A stretch of DNA of 59,430 nt from Williamsia muralis NBRC 105860 (GTDB taxonomy: Bacteria > Actinomycetota > Actinomycetes > Mycobacteriales > Mycobacteriaceae), in assembly GCF_001598915.1 (NCBI RefSeq), contig NZ_BDAP01000013.1, positions 1-59,430 of the forward strand, given 5' to 3'. Every line of letters begins with the position of its first letter. Position 1 is the stretch's first letter. The notes beneath the pieces are model-generated. The model ran no database searches. It was given only the letters and a program-made list of their open reading frames with translations, and was not told the origin of the DNA. The translations under genes and the position numbers were made by a program. Below are positions 1-7,572 of the stretch, piece by piece.

Positions 1-89
1 GGGGTGGTTTTGGGGTGGGACGGGACGCGACTGGGAGGGCGGTGGACGCTCCTATGGCGAAGGCCACCATGTGTTAGTGGTGGGCGGAA

Positions 90-1097
90 ATGGATGGCCT
101 GGACGAGCGTGTGCTCGCTATCGTGATCGGCGTGGAGCAGCAGTCGTCTGACGGAGTGATGGCTCGGCTGGGTGAACTGGCGGGCCTTGCCGAGGCGTGC
201 CGAACGGCCTTTCTCGCTGTCGGTTCGGCCTCGAACTGGGAACCAGCTCCAGGGTCTGATGGCGCCAAGGTCCGTGACGCACTGAATACCGTCGATCCCG
301 CAGTCACTGCAGACGGCACGGCCGCCGACGGCATTCCTGCGGGATTTGAACTGGTGCAAGACGTTGTCGTCACCTATCTCCAGGTCGCCGCCGGCCATCT
401 GGCAGGTCTTGCTGCCCTCTATCGCAGCGGCCAGGCAATGTTCCCGCCGATCCCTCTTATCCGGTCCATCGTCGAACTCAGCGCGCATGCGATGTGGGTC
501 ATCGGCGATGATCCGAATTTCGCACCGCAAGCCATGCTCGCGCGGGCATACCTCGAAGAGTTCGCCAGCTGCGAATCCGGAATGGACGCCGCCGCCAAAA
601 TGCACGGCAAAGAGTCGACTGCCTACCCAGTCGCCCGCACACGCTGGACCATCGTCCGCGATCGGGCAATGAGTACGTTCCCGGGAACCACTCCGTCCCA
701 TTTGGATCGAGGCAAGCACGCCCACATCAACGGGGGCGAGCCGGGGCGCACGATCGACGGGCAGGTCCTAGTGGGCCCAACGGCGGGCGTGGAATGGATG
801 TTTGATCTTCTCGAACGGTTCGGTGGCGGCTCCGTAGACAACAATCAGGCGAAAGGCATCTACGCATTCCTGTGTGCTGGCACGCATCCGTCGCTGTACC
901 AAGCTCGCCAGATGCGGCGCGGCGGGCTCCAGATCGAGTCTCTCGAACGACGGCTCAAGCTGGCAATTGTCGCGTACTACAAGGCACTTCGATTCACGAT
1001 GGATTTTCTTGGTAGCGACCTTGCGCCGCATGAGAAGTTGATTGCCGCCATTGATCGGGTGTTTCCCGGGTGGCTAGCGGATGGGCCAGCCGAGTAG
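90..1097 (+). CDS. hypothetical protein, 335 aa
   Basis: I do not recognise a named family. The protein is soluble and looks mostly helical, with no signal peptide and no convincing membrane segment. A central stretch (about residues 130-145, RSIVELSAHAMWVIGDD) resembles RAALESASRTIWLLSPTD in the 310-aa protein at 18775-19707. Both proteins also have a later Arg/His-rich segment (RGKHAHINGG here, RNLTHGMK there), so they may be distant relatives; a HEPN-like helical fold is possible but unproven. No clear Shine-Dalgarno precedes the ATG at the proper distance, so the start is the longest plausible one. It is the first gene of a plus-strand series (1143, 1699). Confidence 0.6.
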   Translation: MDGLDERVLAIVIGVEQQSSDGVMARLGELAGLAEACRTAFLAVGSASNWEPAPGSDGAKVRDALNTVDPAVTADGTAADGIPAGFELVQDVVVTYLQVAAGHLAGLAALYRSGQAMFPPIPLIRSIVELSAHAMWVIGDDPNFAPQAMLARAYLEEFASCESGMDAAAKMHGKESTAYPVARTRWTIVRDRAMSTFPGTTPSHLDRGKHAHINGGEPGRTIDGQVLVGPTAGVEWMFDLLERFGGGSVDNNQAKGIYAFLCAGTHPSLYQARQMRRGGLQIESLERRLKLAIVAYYKALRFTMDFLGSDLAPHEKLIAAIDRVFPGWLADGPAE

Positions 1098-1142
1098 CGA
1101 ACCCAGTGGGAACTATCGGCATTCGGCGCTACCCTGGCGGGT

Positions 1143-1649
1143 ATGGCGACCAGGAAGTTAACTAAGGAAGATGCACGGAGGCTAGCGCGAACGCGCCAAG
1201 CGGCAGTACAAGCGGAGGTGGAACGCAAAGAACGGGAACAGCGGGAGCTGCGTGAAGCTGAACGCAAGCAGCGACTCACGGCCAACGAAGAGGCCATGGT
1301 CTCGTTCTATCAACACGAGTCAGCGATCGAGGCGGCTGAACAACACCTCAAGGACGTGACCGCCGAATCCCAACACAAGATGGGGTTGGCGCTTGCGGAA
1401 ATCGTTGAGCGTGAAGGAAGTGTTAGTGCCGCTGCCAAGTTGCTCGGCATTTCTCCCTCGCGGGTGAAAGCACTTGTGCAGCTGGCTGACACCGCAGCAG
1501 CGGGCGCACCATCCGTAGAGGGCAATGCTCAACCCGCAGATCCGGCGGCCACCAGTACCGACCGGGACAACCGCGACGAGGTGAGCCAGGACGGCTCGGG
1601 CGAAGGGGCCTCGGCCTTGGGCAACTCCGAACCGGCCATGGCGTCGTAG
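1143..1649 (+). CDS. coiled-coil plus HTH protein, 168 aa
   Basis: The N-terminal third (about residues 1-50) is very rich in Lys, Arg, Glu and Ala and looks like a charged helix or coiled coil. Residues about 85-110 (VSAAAKLLGISPSRVKALVQLAD) read as a helix-turn-helix of the Fis/sigma-region-4 type, and the C-terminus is an acidic, disordered tail. It is probably a small DNA-binding protein of unknown target. A TACCCT hexamer ends 6 bases before the ATG, which would fit a leaderless transcript as is common in mycobacteria. Family assignment is not possible by eye. Confidence 0.6.
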   Translation: MATRKLTKEDARRLARTRQAAVQAEVERKEREQRELREAERKQRLTANEEAMVSFYQHESAIEAAEQHLKDVTAESQHKMGLALAEIVEREGSVSAAAKLLGISPSRVKALVQLADTAAAGAPSVEGNAQPADPAATSTDRDNRDEVSQDGSGEGASALGNSEPAMAS

Positions 1650-1698
1650 CCGCCGCGCTACCGCACCCTGTCGTAGGTGTGTGGTGCGCTGGTAGGCG

Positions 1699-2286
1699 AT
1701 GCGCGTAATGAATGACCATCAGTGGTCGCTGTTCGACATCAGCGACCTTGTCGCCACGGGCCGTGACGATTCAACAAGTCGCACGGTCCGTGGCGACCCA
1801 ACCCTGCTGCCTGATGCTGGAACCGAAGAACGGTTTTGGTCGCACGTGGTGCGTTCAACAGGGTGCTTCTTTTGGACAGGAGCGGTTAGCTCCCCCGATG
1901 GGTATGGGCGAATCACGTTTCGCCGCAACAACCGTCAACGGGCAATCTCTGCCCACAGATTCGCACTCTTGCTCAAATACCCCGAGCTGGGCGCGATCAC
2001 CGATGACACCGGGACATCGGCGCTGGAAACCATCGGCGAGCATCACTGCAACGAACCGTTGTGTGTTCGCGTCGATCCCGACCATGTCCAGCCTGGCACC
2101 CAGGCGACGAACTTGGCGTACGCGGTGATGCTCGGCCGGCACCGCGGACCGATCCCCACCGCTCTGCAATCGCGCGTCGCCCGCTCATTGGCTATCCGCG
2201 ACTATCTACGCGGTGGCGGGGACCCCGACCGCACGCATCTGTTGTTCGGCAGCGCTGCCCGTCTCGACCAGCTGCACCTGTTCTAA
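1699..2286 (+). CDS. HNH-family endonuclease-like protein
   Basis: The order of conserved residues matches the small HNH proteins common in actinophages and plasmids: GCFFWTGA (about 55-62), DGYGRITF (67-74), AHRFALLL (85-92), then GEHHCNEPLCVRVDPDHVQ (113-131) and GTQATN (133-138). C56, the HHC at 115-117, C122 and H129 are the likely zinc and catalytic positions. Such proteins act as metal-dependent nicking or cleaving endonucleases, though domesticated versions exist. The N-terminal 40 residues and the C-terminal LDQLHLF tail are not part of the domain. The start could instead be the ATG at 1708 (MNDHQ). It faces the minus-strand operon that ends at 2372. Confidence 0.7.
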   Translation: MRVMNDHQWSLFDISDLVATGRDDSTSRTVRGDPTLLPDAGTEERFWSHVVRSTGCFFWTGAVSSPDGYGRITFRRNNRQRAISAHRFALLLKYPELGAITDDTGTSALETIGEHHCNEPLCVRVDPDHVQPGTQATNLAYAVMLGRHRGPIPTALQSRVARSLAIRDYLRGGGDPDRTHLLFGSAARLDQLHLF

Positions 2287-2371
2287 CAGCTCGCCCGGCG
2301 AGGGGTCGACCGATGTAGGTCACGAAGGTGAGTCTGGTTTCGCGTTGTTGGGTGGTGCGAAATGAGCTGTG

Positions 2372-2578
2372 TCAGAACAATTCGAGTTGGTCTTGGCGCA
2401 TGGTGGCGGCTACGTGCTCGAGGTAGGCGGCTACGGCGCGTCGCACGTATGCCGGGGATGTTTCGCCGAGATCGGTGGTGATGGTGGACCAGTCACGTCC
2501 GAGTTCGCGTTGGTCTTGCGCGAGGCGGCCCACCTCGAGGTCGGCGGCGGCGGGTGCTGAGTGCGCGGTCGTGGTCAT
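2372..2578 (-). CDS. hypothetical small protein, 68 aa
   Basis: This is the last gene of the minus-strand operon running from 4537 to 2372. Its ATG overlaps the stop of the DnaB-N gene (ATGA), which indicates translational coupling. The protein is Ala-rich at the N-terminus, then has a charged helical part ending MRQDQLELF. No domain is recognised. The terminal QLELF resembles clamp-binding-like tails (compare LDQLHLF in the HNH-like protein at 1699-2286), so an interaction with the sliding clamp is possible; this is a weak inference. Confidence 0.6.
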   Translation of the reverse strand: MTTTAHSAPAAADLEVGRLAQDQRELGRDWSTITTDLGETSPAYVRRAVAAYLEHVAATMRQDQLELF

Positions 2579-3162
2579 CAGGTGTCCTCCAGCGGGTTGG
2601 CGCGGTGCAGGGTGTGGGCGATGGCGGCGATTCGATGGCGTGCAGCGTTGTGTGACCGGACCACTGAGGCGAAGTGGTAGGCCAGTTCGGTGTGGGTGTA
2701 GGTGTCAGCGGCGGCCAACATTGCGTGACCGGCTGATCGGTAGCCGCGTCGGTACGCGGCCACCACGACGGAGAGGGTGTGGTCGCTGACTGTGAGTGGG
2801 TCCGCGCCTGCGAGGGCGGCAGCGGCCAAGGCAGAGGCAAGTAGGTGGCCTTTGTGGCCGGCCAGCTCACCGGACTCCTGAAGGTGGGTCAGGACGGCCT
2901 CGGTGTCGGTCGGTGCTGATCGGTCCGCGAGATCGCGGATAGTGGTGAAGAGTTTGCCGTGGGTGGGTGAGAAGAAGTCGGTGTCGCGGAGTAGTCGGGT
3001 GTGTTCGCGGACGCGGTCTGGCGCGGTGTGGTTCCACAGCAGCGCGCACAACAACAGTTCTTCGGGTTCGGGCGCGTCGTCGTCCGAGGGCGCCCACCGC
3101 TGTTCGGGTTCGGGCAACGCAGACAGAGCCTCGCCGAGCGAGAAGGCATCGGTGGGGCTCAT
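2578..3162 (-). CDS. DnaB N-terminal-domain protein without helicase domain
   Basis: Residues about 30-110 (EELLLCALLWNHTAPDRVRE ... DFFSPTHGKLFTTIRDLADR ... DTEAVLTHLQESGEL) match the N-terminal, collar-forming domain of DnaB-type replicative helicases. The remaining 85 residues are helical and hold no Walker motif, so the RecA-like motor domain is absent; full DnaB is more than twice this length. In DnaB this domain forms dimers and contacts primase, so a stand-alone copy could act as a helicase-loading or interfering factor for the element; that role is inference. It is coupled to the 68-aa gene downstream and lies 6 bp after the stop of the 73-aa gene. Confidence 0.7.
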   Translation of the reverse strand: MSPTDAFSLGEALSALPEPEQRWAPSDDDAPEPEELLLCALLWNHTAPDRVREHTRLLRDTDFFSPTHGKLFTTIRDLADRSAPTDTEAVLTHLQESGELAGHKGHLLASALAAAALAGADPLTVSDHTLSVVVAAYRRGYRSAGHAMLAAADTYTHTELAYHFASVVRSHNAARHRIAAIAHTLHRANPLEDT

Positions 3163-3168
3163 CGCCGG

Positions 3169-3390
3169 TCAGCTCTTCGGGGCCGGGGCGAGTTCGTGGA
3201 CGTACTCCCAGCACGGTTGAACATCGCCGTCCCACACCACGGTGATCATGTCCGCGTCCGGCGGCGTGGTGGACAGATCGTTGGGCGTCCAGGCCGGTTC
3301 TGTGCCGTTGGTGACGGTGCCGTGCTTCGCGAACGCGCTGTCGTGCAGGTCCGCCCAAAGCACCCTGGTGCCTGGGTCCAACGCGCTCAC
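3169..3390 (-). CDS. hypothetical small protein, 73 aa
   Basis: The GTG at 3390-3388 overlaps the TGA of the preceding gene (GTGA), so I choose this start over a longer Arg-rich extension that is only a shadow of that gene. The product begins VSALDPGTRVLWADLHDSAF and contains WDGDVQPCWEYVHELAPAP. It is acidic and soluble and I cannot place it in a family. Position and overlap make it a member of the NrdH-to-68-aa operon. Confidence 0.55.
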   Translation of the reverse strand: MSALDPGTRVLWADLHDSAFAKHGTVTNGTEPAWTPNDLSTTPPDADMITVVWDGDVQPCWEYVHELAPAPKS

Positions 3391-3665
3391 CGCACGGCCT
3401 CCGCGTAGTCGTCGGCTTCGGCGTACGCGAGGTCGGCGTGGGGGCATTGCGGCGCGTGCGGGTCACTGATGTGTTCGCCGCATTCGACGCAGCAGTCGTC
3501 ATCGTCGTAGTCCCGTTCCACAACTGCCCGCAGCCACGGGCGGGTGATGTGGGCGTGTTCGGCGCGGGCTGCGAACACGGCGGCGTCGCAATTGCCGGAT
3601 TGTGCGCGGTAGTGGGCGGCACGATCTGCGTAGCTCGAACGGGTCAGGACGGTACTGGTGCTCAT
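3387..3665 (-). CDS. small zinc-ribbon-like protein, 92 aa
   Basis: The start MSTSTVLTRSSYADRAAHYR is preceded by GGAAGGA at good spacing, so longer upstream reading is rejected. The C-terminal half has CCVECGEHISDPHAPQCPH, a CxxC ... CxH arrangement typical of a small zinc ribbon. The N-terminal half is helical. It is probably a nucleic-acid- or protein-binding accessory protein of the operon; a precise role cannot be given. Confidence 0.6.
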   Translation of the reverse strand: MSTSTVLTRSSYADRAAHYRAQSGNCDAAVFAARAEHAHITRPWLRAVVERDYDDDDCCVECGEHISDPHAPQCPHADLAYAEADDYAEAVR

Positions 3666-3706
3666 GGGTTGGTGGTCCTTCCGGTTGGGGTTGCGGTGGT
3701 GGAGTT

Positions 3707-3979
3707 TTAGAGCTGGGCGTAGTCGCAGTCGGTCTTTCCGTCTTTCGTGCCGCCGCAGAGGTGGTCTCCGCAGTCGCAGAGGTCGCGGCCGCCTGCGTAG
3801 TCGGTGGTGCCGAGGTCGAGGTTGACGCACAGGGCGTTGGTGTTCTCCATGCGCGGGCAGCTGTAGTCACCGCAGCTACAGAACGGGCCGGCAAAGTGGT
3901 TGGTCGCCGCGGTGTGATCGAGGTCTACCAACCGGTCCTCGGCTGCCGCACTCATTGCGTGGGGGGCGGTGTTCGTCAT
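3707..3979 (-). CDS. Cys-rich small protein, 90 aa
   Basis: The protein starts MTNTAPHAMSAAAEDRLV and carries several Cys pairs: FCSCGDYSCPRM, ALCVNLD, DLCDCGDHLCGG and TDCDYAQL. The spacing of CxCG...C units suggests binding of one or two metal ions, most likely zinc. It follows the 92-aa gene upstream of it by 28 bp. Two neighbouring Cys-rich proteins behind a redoxin gene could share a redox or metal role, but no family is recognised. Confidence 0.55.
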   Translation of the reverse strand: MTNTAPHAMSAAAEDRLVDLDHTAATNHFAGPFCSCGDYSCPRMENTNALCVNLDLGTTDYAGGRDLCDCGDHLCGGTKDGKTDCDYAQL

Positions 3980-4007
3980 GGTGTGGTTCTCCAATCGAAA
4001 AGACTGC

Positions 4008-4286
4008 TCAGGGAAGGGAAGTGATGATGCGATAGGCGGCTCGGATGTTGCGTGCAGCGTCGTCGATGAACCGCTCTGCATCTTCGCTGCCAATGTCGTT
4101 GGTGTACTCGATGTCGTACAGGTGGCCCTCACCCAGCAACACGGTCAACCGCTCAGCGTGGTCGAGGTGTTCTTCCACCGCACGTAGAGCCGTCGCCAAC
4201 TCGTCACGGGTCGACGCGATGTACTGCTTGCGCCGCTCCTCGATCTCATCCCTCTCCGGTGCGAACTCGACAGTGTCAGCGCTCAT
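4008..4286 (-). CDS. hypothetical coiled-coil protein, 92 aa
   Basis: I choose MSADTVEFAPERDEIEERRK as start because GAGGGGGA lies just upstream. An ATG 18 bases earlier (4304) overlaps the nrdH stop as ATGA and is an alternative. The product is strongly charged and helical (EIEERRKQYIASTRDELATALRAVEEHLDHAERLTVLL), probably a small coiled coil, ending in AARNIRAAYRIITSLP. No family recognised. It lies between nrdH and the Cys-rich gene in the same operon. Confidence 0.6.
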   Translation of the reverse strand: MSADTVEFAPERDEIEERRKQYIASTRDELATALRAVEEHLDHAERLTVLLGEGHLYDIEYTNDIGSEDAERFIDDAARNIRAAYRIITSLP

Positions 4287-4300
4287 TTGCTTCCCCCTCT

Positions 4301-4537
4301 TCATGCCGCCACGTGAGCAGCGAGTGCCTTGATCCGATCTGGACGGAAACCGGACCAGTGGTCGTCGCCGGCCACCACAACCGGTGCCTGCAGGTAGCCC
4401 AGGCTCATCACGTATTCGCGAGCCTGGGTGCTCTCTGTGATATCCACGACCTCGTAGGCAATGCCATTCTTGTCGAGCGCTTTGTACGTGGCATTGCATT
4501 GCACGCAGGCGGGCTTGGTATAAACGGTGATAGTCAT
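4301..4537 (-). CDS. nrdH: NrdH-type glutaredoxin-like redoxin
   Basis: The 78-aa product begins MTITVYTKPACVQC, with the redox-active pair at C11 and C14. It has the NrdH signature in the C-terminal part (QAPVVVAGDDHWSGFRPDRI): cis-Pro in APVV and the WSGFRPD segment used for thioredoxin reductase recognition. NrdH proteins pass electrons from thioredoxin reductase to class Ib ribonucleotide reductase. No nrdI, nrdE or nrdF is present, so here it would serve the host enzyme or another disulfide; plasmids and phages often carry it alone. A TTG 12 bases upstream is a possible longer start. It is the first gene of the operon, with an AT-rich probable promoter region upstream. Confidence 0.88.
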   Translation of the reverse strand: MTITVYTKPACVQCNATYKALDKNGIAYEVVDITESTQAREYVMSLGYLQAPVVVAGDDHWSGFRPDRIKALAAHVAA

Positions 4538-4811
4538 TCTGGACGCCAATCTCGAATGGTTTAATTTACCCTTTTAGTATAGGCCATTCGCGCCGTAATA
4601 GCCAGTCTTACAACAGAATTCAGGTAACAAACCGATCACCTTTCAGGGCATTAATGCGGCGTCTAAAGAATGCGTTCACTTCGCGCAATAACACCCCCTT
4701 CTATTCAGCGCTCTTTAAACTATACGAAGCACGAGATAGCGGGGTTCGATACAAACAGTTGAAAGAACGAATTGCCTGAATGCAATAGGGTTCCGGAGAA
4801 CGAAATGAAGC

Positions 4812-4887
4812 CTGGCCCGTAGCACTCCGGGGGGAGGGAGTGCGTCACGCGGTCCAACAGGGGAGAAGTACCACGTGTACGGGCCAG
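4812..4887. repeat. nested inverted repeats, possible structured RNA or origin element
   Basis: A perfect 10-bp inverted repeat (CTGGCCCGTA at 4812-4821, its complement at 4878-4887) encloses a second perfect 7-bp hairpin stacked directly on it (GCACTCC 4822-4828 with GGAGTGC 4837-4843). A third, imperfect stem pairs ACGCGGT 4847-4853 with ACCACGT 4870-4876. The three stems together make a three-way-junction layout of 76 nt. It lacks tRNA invariant features. Function unknown. Confidence 0.5.
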
Positions 4888-4951
4888 ACTTCGGGTGGAA
4901 CGTTAGCAGCAGACACCGACATCTTCATGTCCGAACATCGGCCCGGGTCGA

Positions 4952-4981
4952 AGCGGGACAGGTTGTCTCACCTGTCCCGCT
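4952..4981 (-). terminator. hairpin terminator of the ParB-like gene
   Basis: A perfect 12-bp stem (AGCGGGACAGGT and its complement, 4952-4963 and 4970-4981) with a 6-nt loop lies 11 bp past the stop of the ParB-like gene. There is no strong U tract, as is usual for actinobacterial terminators. Confidence 0.7.
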
Positions 4982-4992
4982 GCGATCCTGGT

Positions 4993-6654
4993 TCAGCTGA
5001 TGTCGAGGTCGTCGGCGTTGATGTCGCCGGTGACGACCTTCTCGATGTCAGACAGGGCGTATCCGAACGCCTCGGTGAGGAATTGCAGGTATCGGGTACG
5101 CGCCTCACCGACGTTGCGGTAGTAGGCGTGGCCACCACGCCAGGCGTCTTTGGGCAGGTTGGCCTCGTGCGCGGCGCACGTGATCGCCAACGCGATCAGC
5201 TGGGCGCGTTCGGCGGCGGCTCCATCGAGCGCTTGCATGGGATCGGCACCGAGCAGCTCGCCAGCGATCTGCTTGGCGTTCGCGCCCTCGCGGGCCACGT
5301 CATACAGATCGGCGTTGCGCCACACCGTTGTTGCCAAGAACGCCGCGATAACAGCAGCCTTGCCCTTGGGCAAGGTTTTACGTGCGAACGTCTCGGTCAG
5401 CTTCTTGCGGCGCACGTTCTGCGCGGCCACACCCAATTTGTTGAGCGTGATGACTTTACGGCGCTCCTGCCTCTCAGCCTCTTCACGCTCCCGCTCACGC
5501 TCGGCCTGCTCACGCGCGATCCGATCGGCCCGCTCCTGCGCGCTCTCGTCGGCATTCTCGACCTCGGCGGGCGCATCATCGGTGAGCGCATCGGCGCGGC
5601 GTTGGCGGTGCTGGGCGCCGGTTTCCAGGCCGTCCACCGCCGGGTCGTTGTGGTACCAGGTGACGTAGTGGGTCCACACTTCCCGTTCGGTGAGAGTTCG
5701 CGGGTCGATCATTCCTTCGGCCGCAGCGACGTCGGGGGCCTCGTCTACGACGTCCCAATCGACGGCGTCATCGTTGACGGGCTGGCCGGCCGGGTCGACC
5801 AGCTCGGTGTGGCTCTCCACGCCGACGCGGGCCATGACGTGTTCGCGAGTCAGGGTGGGGACATCGTCGTCGACGATGTCTTCGCCGGTCTCGATCACTA
5901 CCAACCGGTAGATGCTGTGCCACGCACTGCTGGCACTGGGGGAAGTGTCAGTGACGTGGTAGCCCTGCTCGCGGTACAGAGCGAGCGCCGACCTCAACGC
6001 GGTGCGCTTGTCGGCGGTTTCGATCAGCTCGGCGTGTTTGTGCTCGAACCGCCCGTCGGCTGCGGCATCCAGGAGCTCGGTGACCGCGTCGGTGTCACCG
6101 TCTGCTTCGTATCCGGCGATGATCGCGCCCTGCTCGAGTGTGAGCAGGTCGTTGACCGCTGCCATCGCGTGTTGGGATCCGGCGATGGCCAGGGCCGCAT
6201 CCACCGTCCTTTTCGGCGTGTGGGTGGTCTTGGCGATCGCGGTCCGCGACAGCCCTAGGTCGAGCAACTGCTGAAACGCCGTGGCGCGGTCGGTGTTGTT
6301 CAACTGGGTGCGTTGCTCGTTGGTTTGGAGCTGGTCACTGATCCGCTCGATGGTCGCGGCGTCGTCGGCGGCCGCCGAACTGATCACGTAGACCGGGATG
6401 CTGGCAAGCTCAGCCTCACGCGCGGCGAGCGTACGCAGCTGCCCATCACGCACCCGCAGAGTGCCATTGGCATCTTGGGTGGCCAGGACCGGCAACAGCA
6501 CGCCCCTGGTAGCAATCGAGGCCACGAATGTGGCGTCAAGAGTGGCGTCGGTGCGCACGTTGTCATCGATGACCACCTCGGCCGGGTGGGCGTGCACCAG
6601 CTCGCCGGTGACGATCTCGCCGGCAGGGGTGATGGTCGCGGTGTTGTTTCCCAT
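4993..6654 (-). CDS. ParB-like N-domain protein, 553 aa
   Basis: Residues about 18-115 form a ParB/Spo0J/Srx-like N-terminal domain: DDNVR at 31-34, DGQLRTLAAR at 70-79 (in place of the usual GERR box), and TNEQRTQLNNTDRA at 111-124, which corresponds to the ENLQR box. A helix-turn-helix follows at about 130-155 (LLDLGLSRTAIAKTTHTPKR). The middle is acidic (about 270-365), then comes a Glu/Arg coiled coil (about 370-402) and a helical C-terminal domain. ParB proteins bind centromere sites and act with ParA; related proteins in actinophages and plasmids regulate transcription. It is long for a ParB, and no ParA gene is in the window. The start is supported by AGGAGA 8 nt upstream. Terminators flank it on both sides, so it is probably monocistronic. 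Confidence 0.82.
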   Translation of the reverse strand: MGNNTATITPAGEIVTGELVHAHPAEVVIDDNVRTDATLDATFVASIATRGVLLPVLATQDANGTLRVRDGQLRTLAAREAELASIPVYVISSAAADDAATIERISDQLQTNEQRTQLNNTDRATAFQQLLDLGLSRTAIAKTTHTPKRTVDAALAIAGSQHAMAAVNDLLTLEQGAIIAGYEADGDTDAVTELLDAAADGRFEHKHAELIETADKRTALRSALALYREQGYHVTDTSPSASSAWHSIYRLVVIETGEDIVDDDVPTLTREHVMARVGVESHTELVDPAGQPVNDDAVDWDVVDEAPDVAAAEGMIDPRTLTEREVWTHYVTWYHNDPAVDGLETGAQHRQRRADALTDDAPAEVENADESAQERADRIAREQAEREREREEAERQERRKVITLNKLGVAAQNVRRKKLTETFARKTLPKGKAAVIAAFLATTVWRNADLYDVAREGANAKQIAGELLGADPMQALDGAAAERAQLIALAITCAAHEANLPKDAWRGGHAYYRNVGEARTRYLQFLTEAFGYALSDIEKVVTGDINADDLDIS

Positions 6655-6685
6655 GGTGCTGTTCTCCTAAAGTTCGTAAGGGGGT

Positions 6686-6720
6686 GGCAACCGGGCCAGA
6701 TAGTCGCTGGCCCGGTTGCC
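6686..6720 (-). terminator. strong hairpin between 125-aa gene and parB-like gene
   Basis: A perfect 14-bp stem (GGCAACCGGGCCAG at 6686-6699 with its complement at 6707-6720) and a 7-nt loop. It follows the 125-aa gene by about 20 bp and precedes the ParB-like gene by about 30 bp, so it may end the upstream transcript or attenuate read-through. Confidence 0.7.
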
Positions 6721-6741
6721 TCCTTGTGGTGACTGGCCAGT

Positions 6742-7119
6742 TCAGTTGGCGGAGGTGCTGGGCGAAGCCGGGTGTTGAGTCCGACCGCACTCGATCGGGT
6801 TGTTGGCGCTGTCGGAAAGCATCTGCTCTGCGACCACTCGCGCATTGGCCAACCGTGCGACCTGGTCAAGATGGGTTTGAGCATTGGCAAAGAACCCGAT
6901 CTTCTGTCGGGTATCGGTAGCGTCCTCGGCCTGACTGATGTAGATCGCCGCCTCGGCCGAGTGCCGTTCGATCGAATCATCCAGCGCACCGCGCCATTCC
7001 GCGAGCTGGTCGACGAGCACCTGATGCACGCTGACACCTCGTAGGTCCGCGACCATACGAACAGCGGCCACATTGGGGGCGTGTTCAGCGAGCGCATCGA
7101 GTTCGTTACTAACGGGCAT
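6742..7119 (-). CDS. hypothetical helical protein, 125 aa
   Basis: The start MPVSNELDALAEHAP is chosen because AGGAG lies 5 nt upstream; earlier TTG/ATG starts (7158, 7146) lack good spacing. The protein is helical and Ala/Glu-rich (VHQVLVDQLAEWRGALDDSIERHSAEAAIY), with no transmembrane segment and no domain I recognise. It is divergent from the XRE regulator at 7266 and shares with it an intergenic dyad, so it is probably controlled by that regulator. Confidence 0.55.
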   Translation of the reverse strand: MPVSNELDALAEHAPNVAAVRMVADLRGVSVHQVLVDQLAEWRGALDDSIERHSAEAAIYISQAEDATDTRQKIGFFANAQTHLDQVARLANARVVAEQMLSDSANNPIECGRTQHPASPSTSAN

Positions 7120-7181
7120 CCCTGCTCCTGTGGTGTGAGTAAACATATTGCGTGACAACCTTTCTCATCAGTGGGTGTTAG

Positions 7182-7211
7182 ATATATCGTACATGCTAAT
7201 GTACGGTATAT
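7182..7211. promoter_or_regulatory. dyad operator between divergent genes
   Basis: A 13-bp inverted repeat with one mismatch (ATATATCGTACAT at 7182-7194, ATGTACGGTATAT at 7199-7211) and a 4-nt centre; three outer base pairs (7177-7179 with 7214-7216) extend it. Its place between the 125-aa gene and the XRE gene makes it the likely binding site of the XRE protein. Confidence 0.6.
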
Positions 7212-7265
7212 GCAACACCTGGCGGTGCCTCTTTTTGGCGCTATCGACGAGGAAGGGGAGGGGTT

Positions 7266-7535
7266 GTGAGTGAGCAGACAGCGCCCTATGACACCGAGCC
7301 CGACCGGCGTGCCTTCGGTCTGCGGATTCGACATATACGAGAAGGGCGCGGGGAAACACAGGCCTCGGTGGCACAAGCCCTCAAAGTCAGTCGGCCGTTC
7401 TACTCCCAGGTTGAACGCGGCGAGAACAACGTGTCCTTGGAGTACGTCTTTCGGTTGGCCAATCACTTCGGCGTTGCAGTAGCCGACCTGTTCGCCGAAC
7501 AGGATGCACCAAACACACCGAAACGCCCTTCGTAA
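7266..7535 (+). CDS. XRE-family HTH regulator, 89 aa
   Basis: Residues 17-70 form a classic XRE (Cro/C1) helix-turn-helix: RIRHIREGRGETQASVAQAL then KVSRPFYSQVERGENNVSLE, followed by VFRLANHFGVAVADLF. Such proteins are phage-type or plasmid-type repressors and antitoxins. The GTG start is preceded by GAGGGG. The dyad at 7182-7211 lies 55 bp upstream. The next gene (about 7573) has an uncertain start and may be co-transcribed. Confidence 0.85.
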   Translation: MSEQTAPYDTEPDRRAFGLRIRHIREGRGETQASVAQALKVSRPFYSQVERGENNVSLEYVFRLANHFGVAVADLFAEQDAPNTPKRPS

Positions 7536-7572
7536 CAGTGAGTCTCATCGAGCGCATTTCGGGGCTGGCGCT

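Larger units (their letters stand above)
4538..4992. other. AT-rich intergenic region upstream of nrdH operon
   Basis: This 455-bp stretch has no credible gene. The part from about 4550 to 4800 is clearly lower in GC than its surroundings and probably carries the nrdH operon promoter (minus strand). To its right are a nested inverted repeat (4812-4887) and a terminator hairpin for the parB-like gene (4952-4981), listed separately. An origin of replication or partition site could lie here, but I see no iterons. Confidence 0.5.

Noticed and set aside
4570-4582. TTTTAGTATAGG as a BlaI-like half-site
   Set aside because: No TACTA partner at the 7-nt spacing.
4738-4752. GGGGTTCGATAC resembling a tRNA T-loop
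   Set aside because: No matching T-stem and no acceptor or anticodon stem around it.
4812-4887. Possible tRNA because the fold is 76 nt with a closed stem
   Set aside because: The outer stem is 10 bp, there is no T-arm consensus or CCA-compatible end, and the D and anticodon arms do not form.
4840-6258. 472-aa plus-strand open frame
   Set aside because: It is the antisense shadow of the ParB-like gene, which has domain matches, a ribosome-binding site and flanking terminators.
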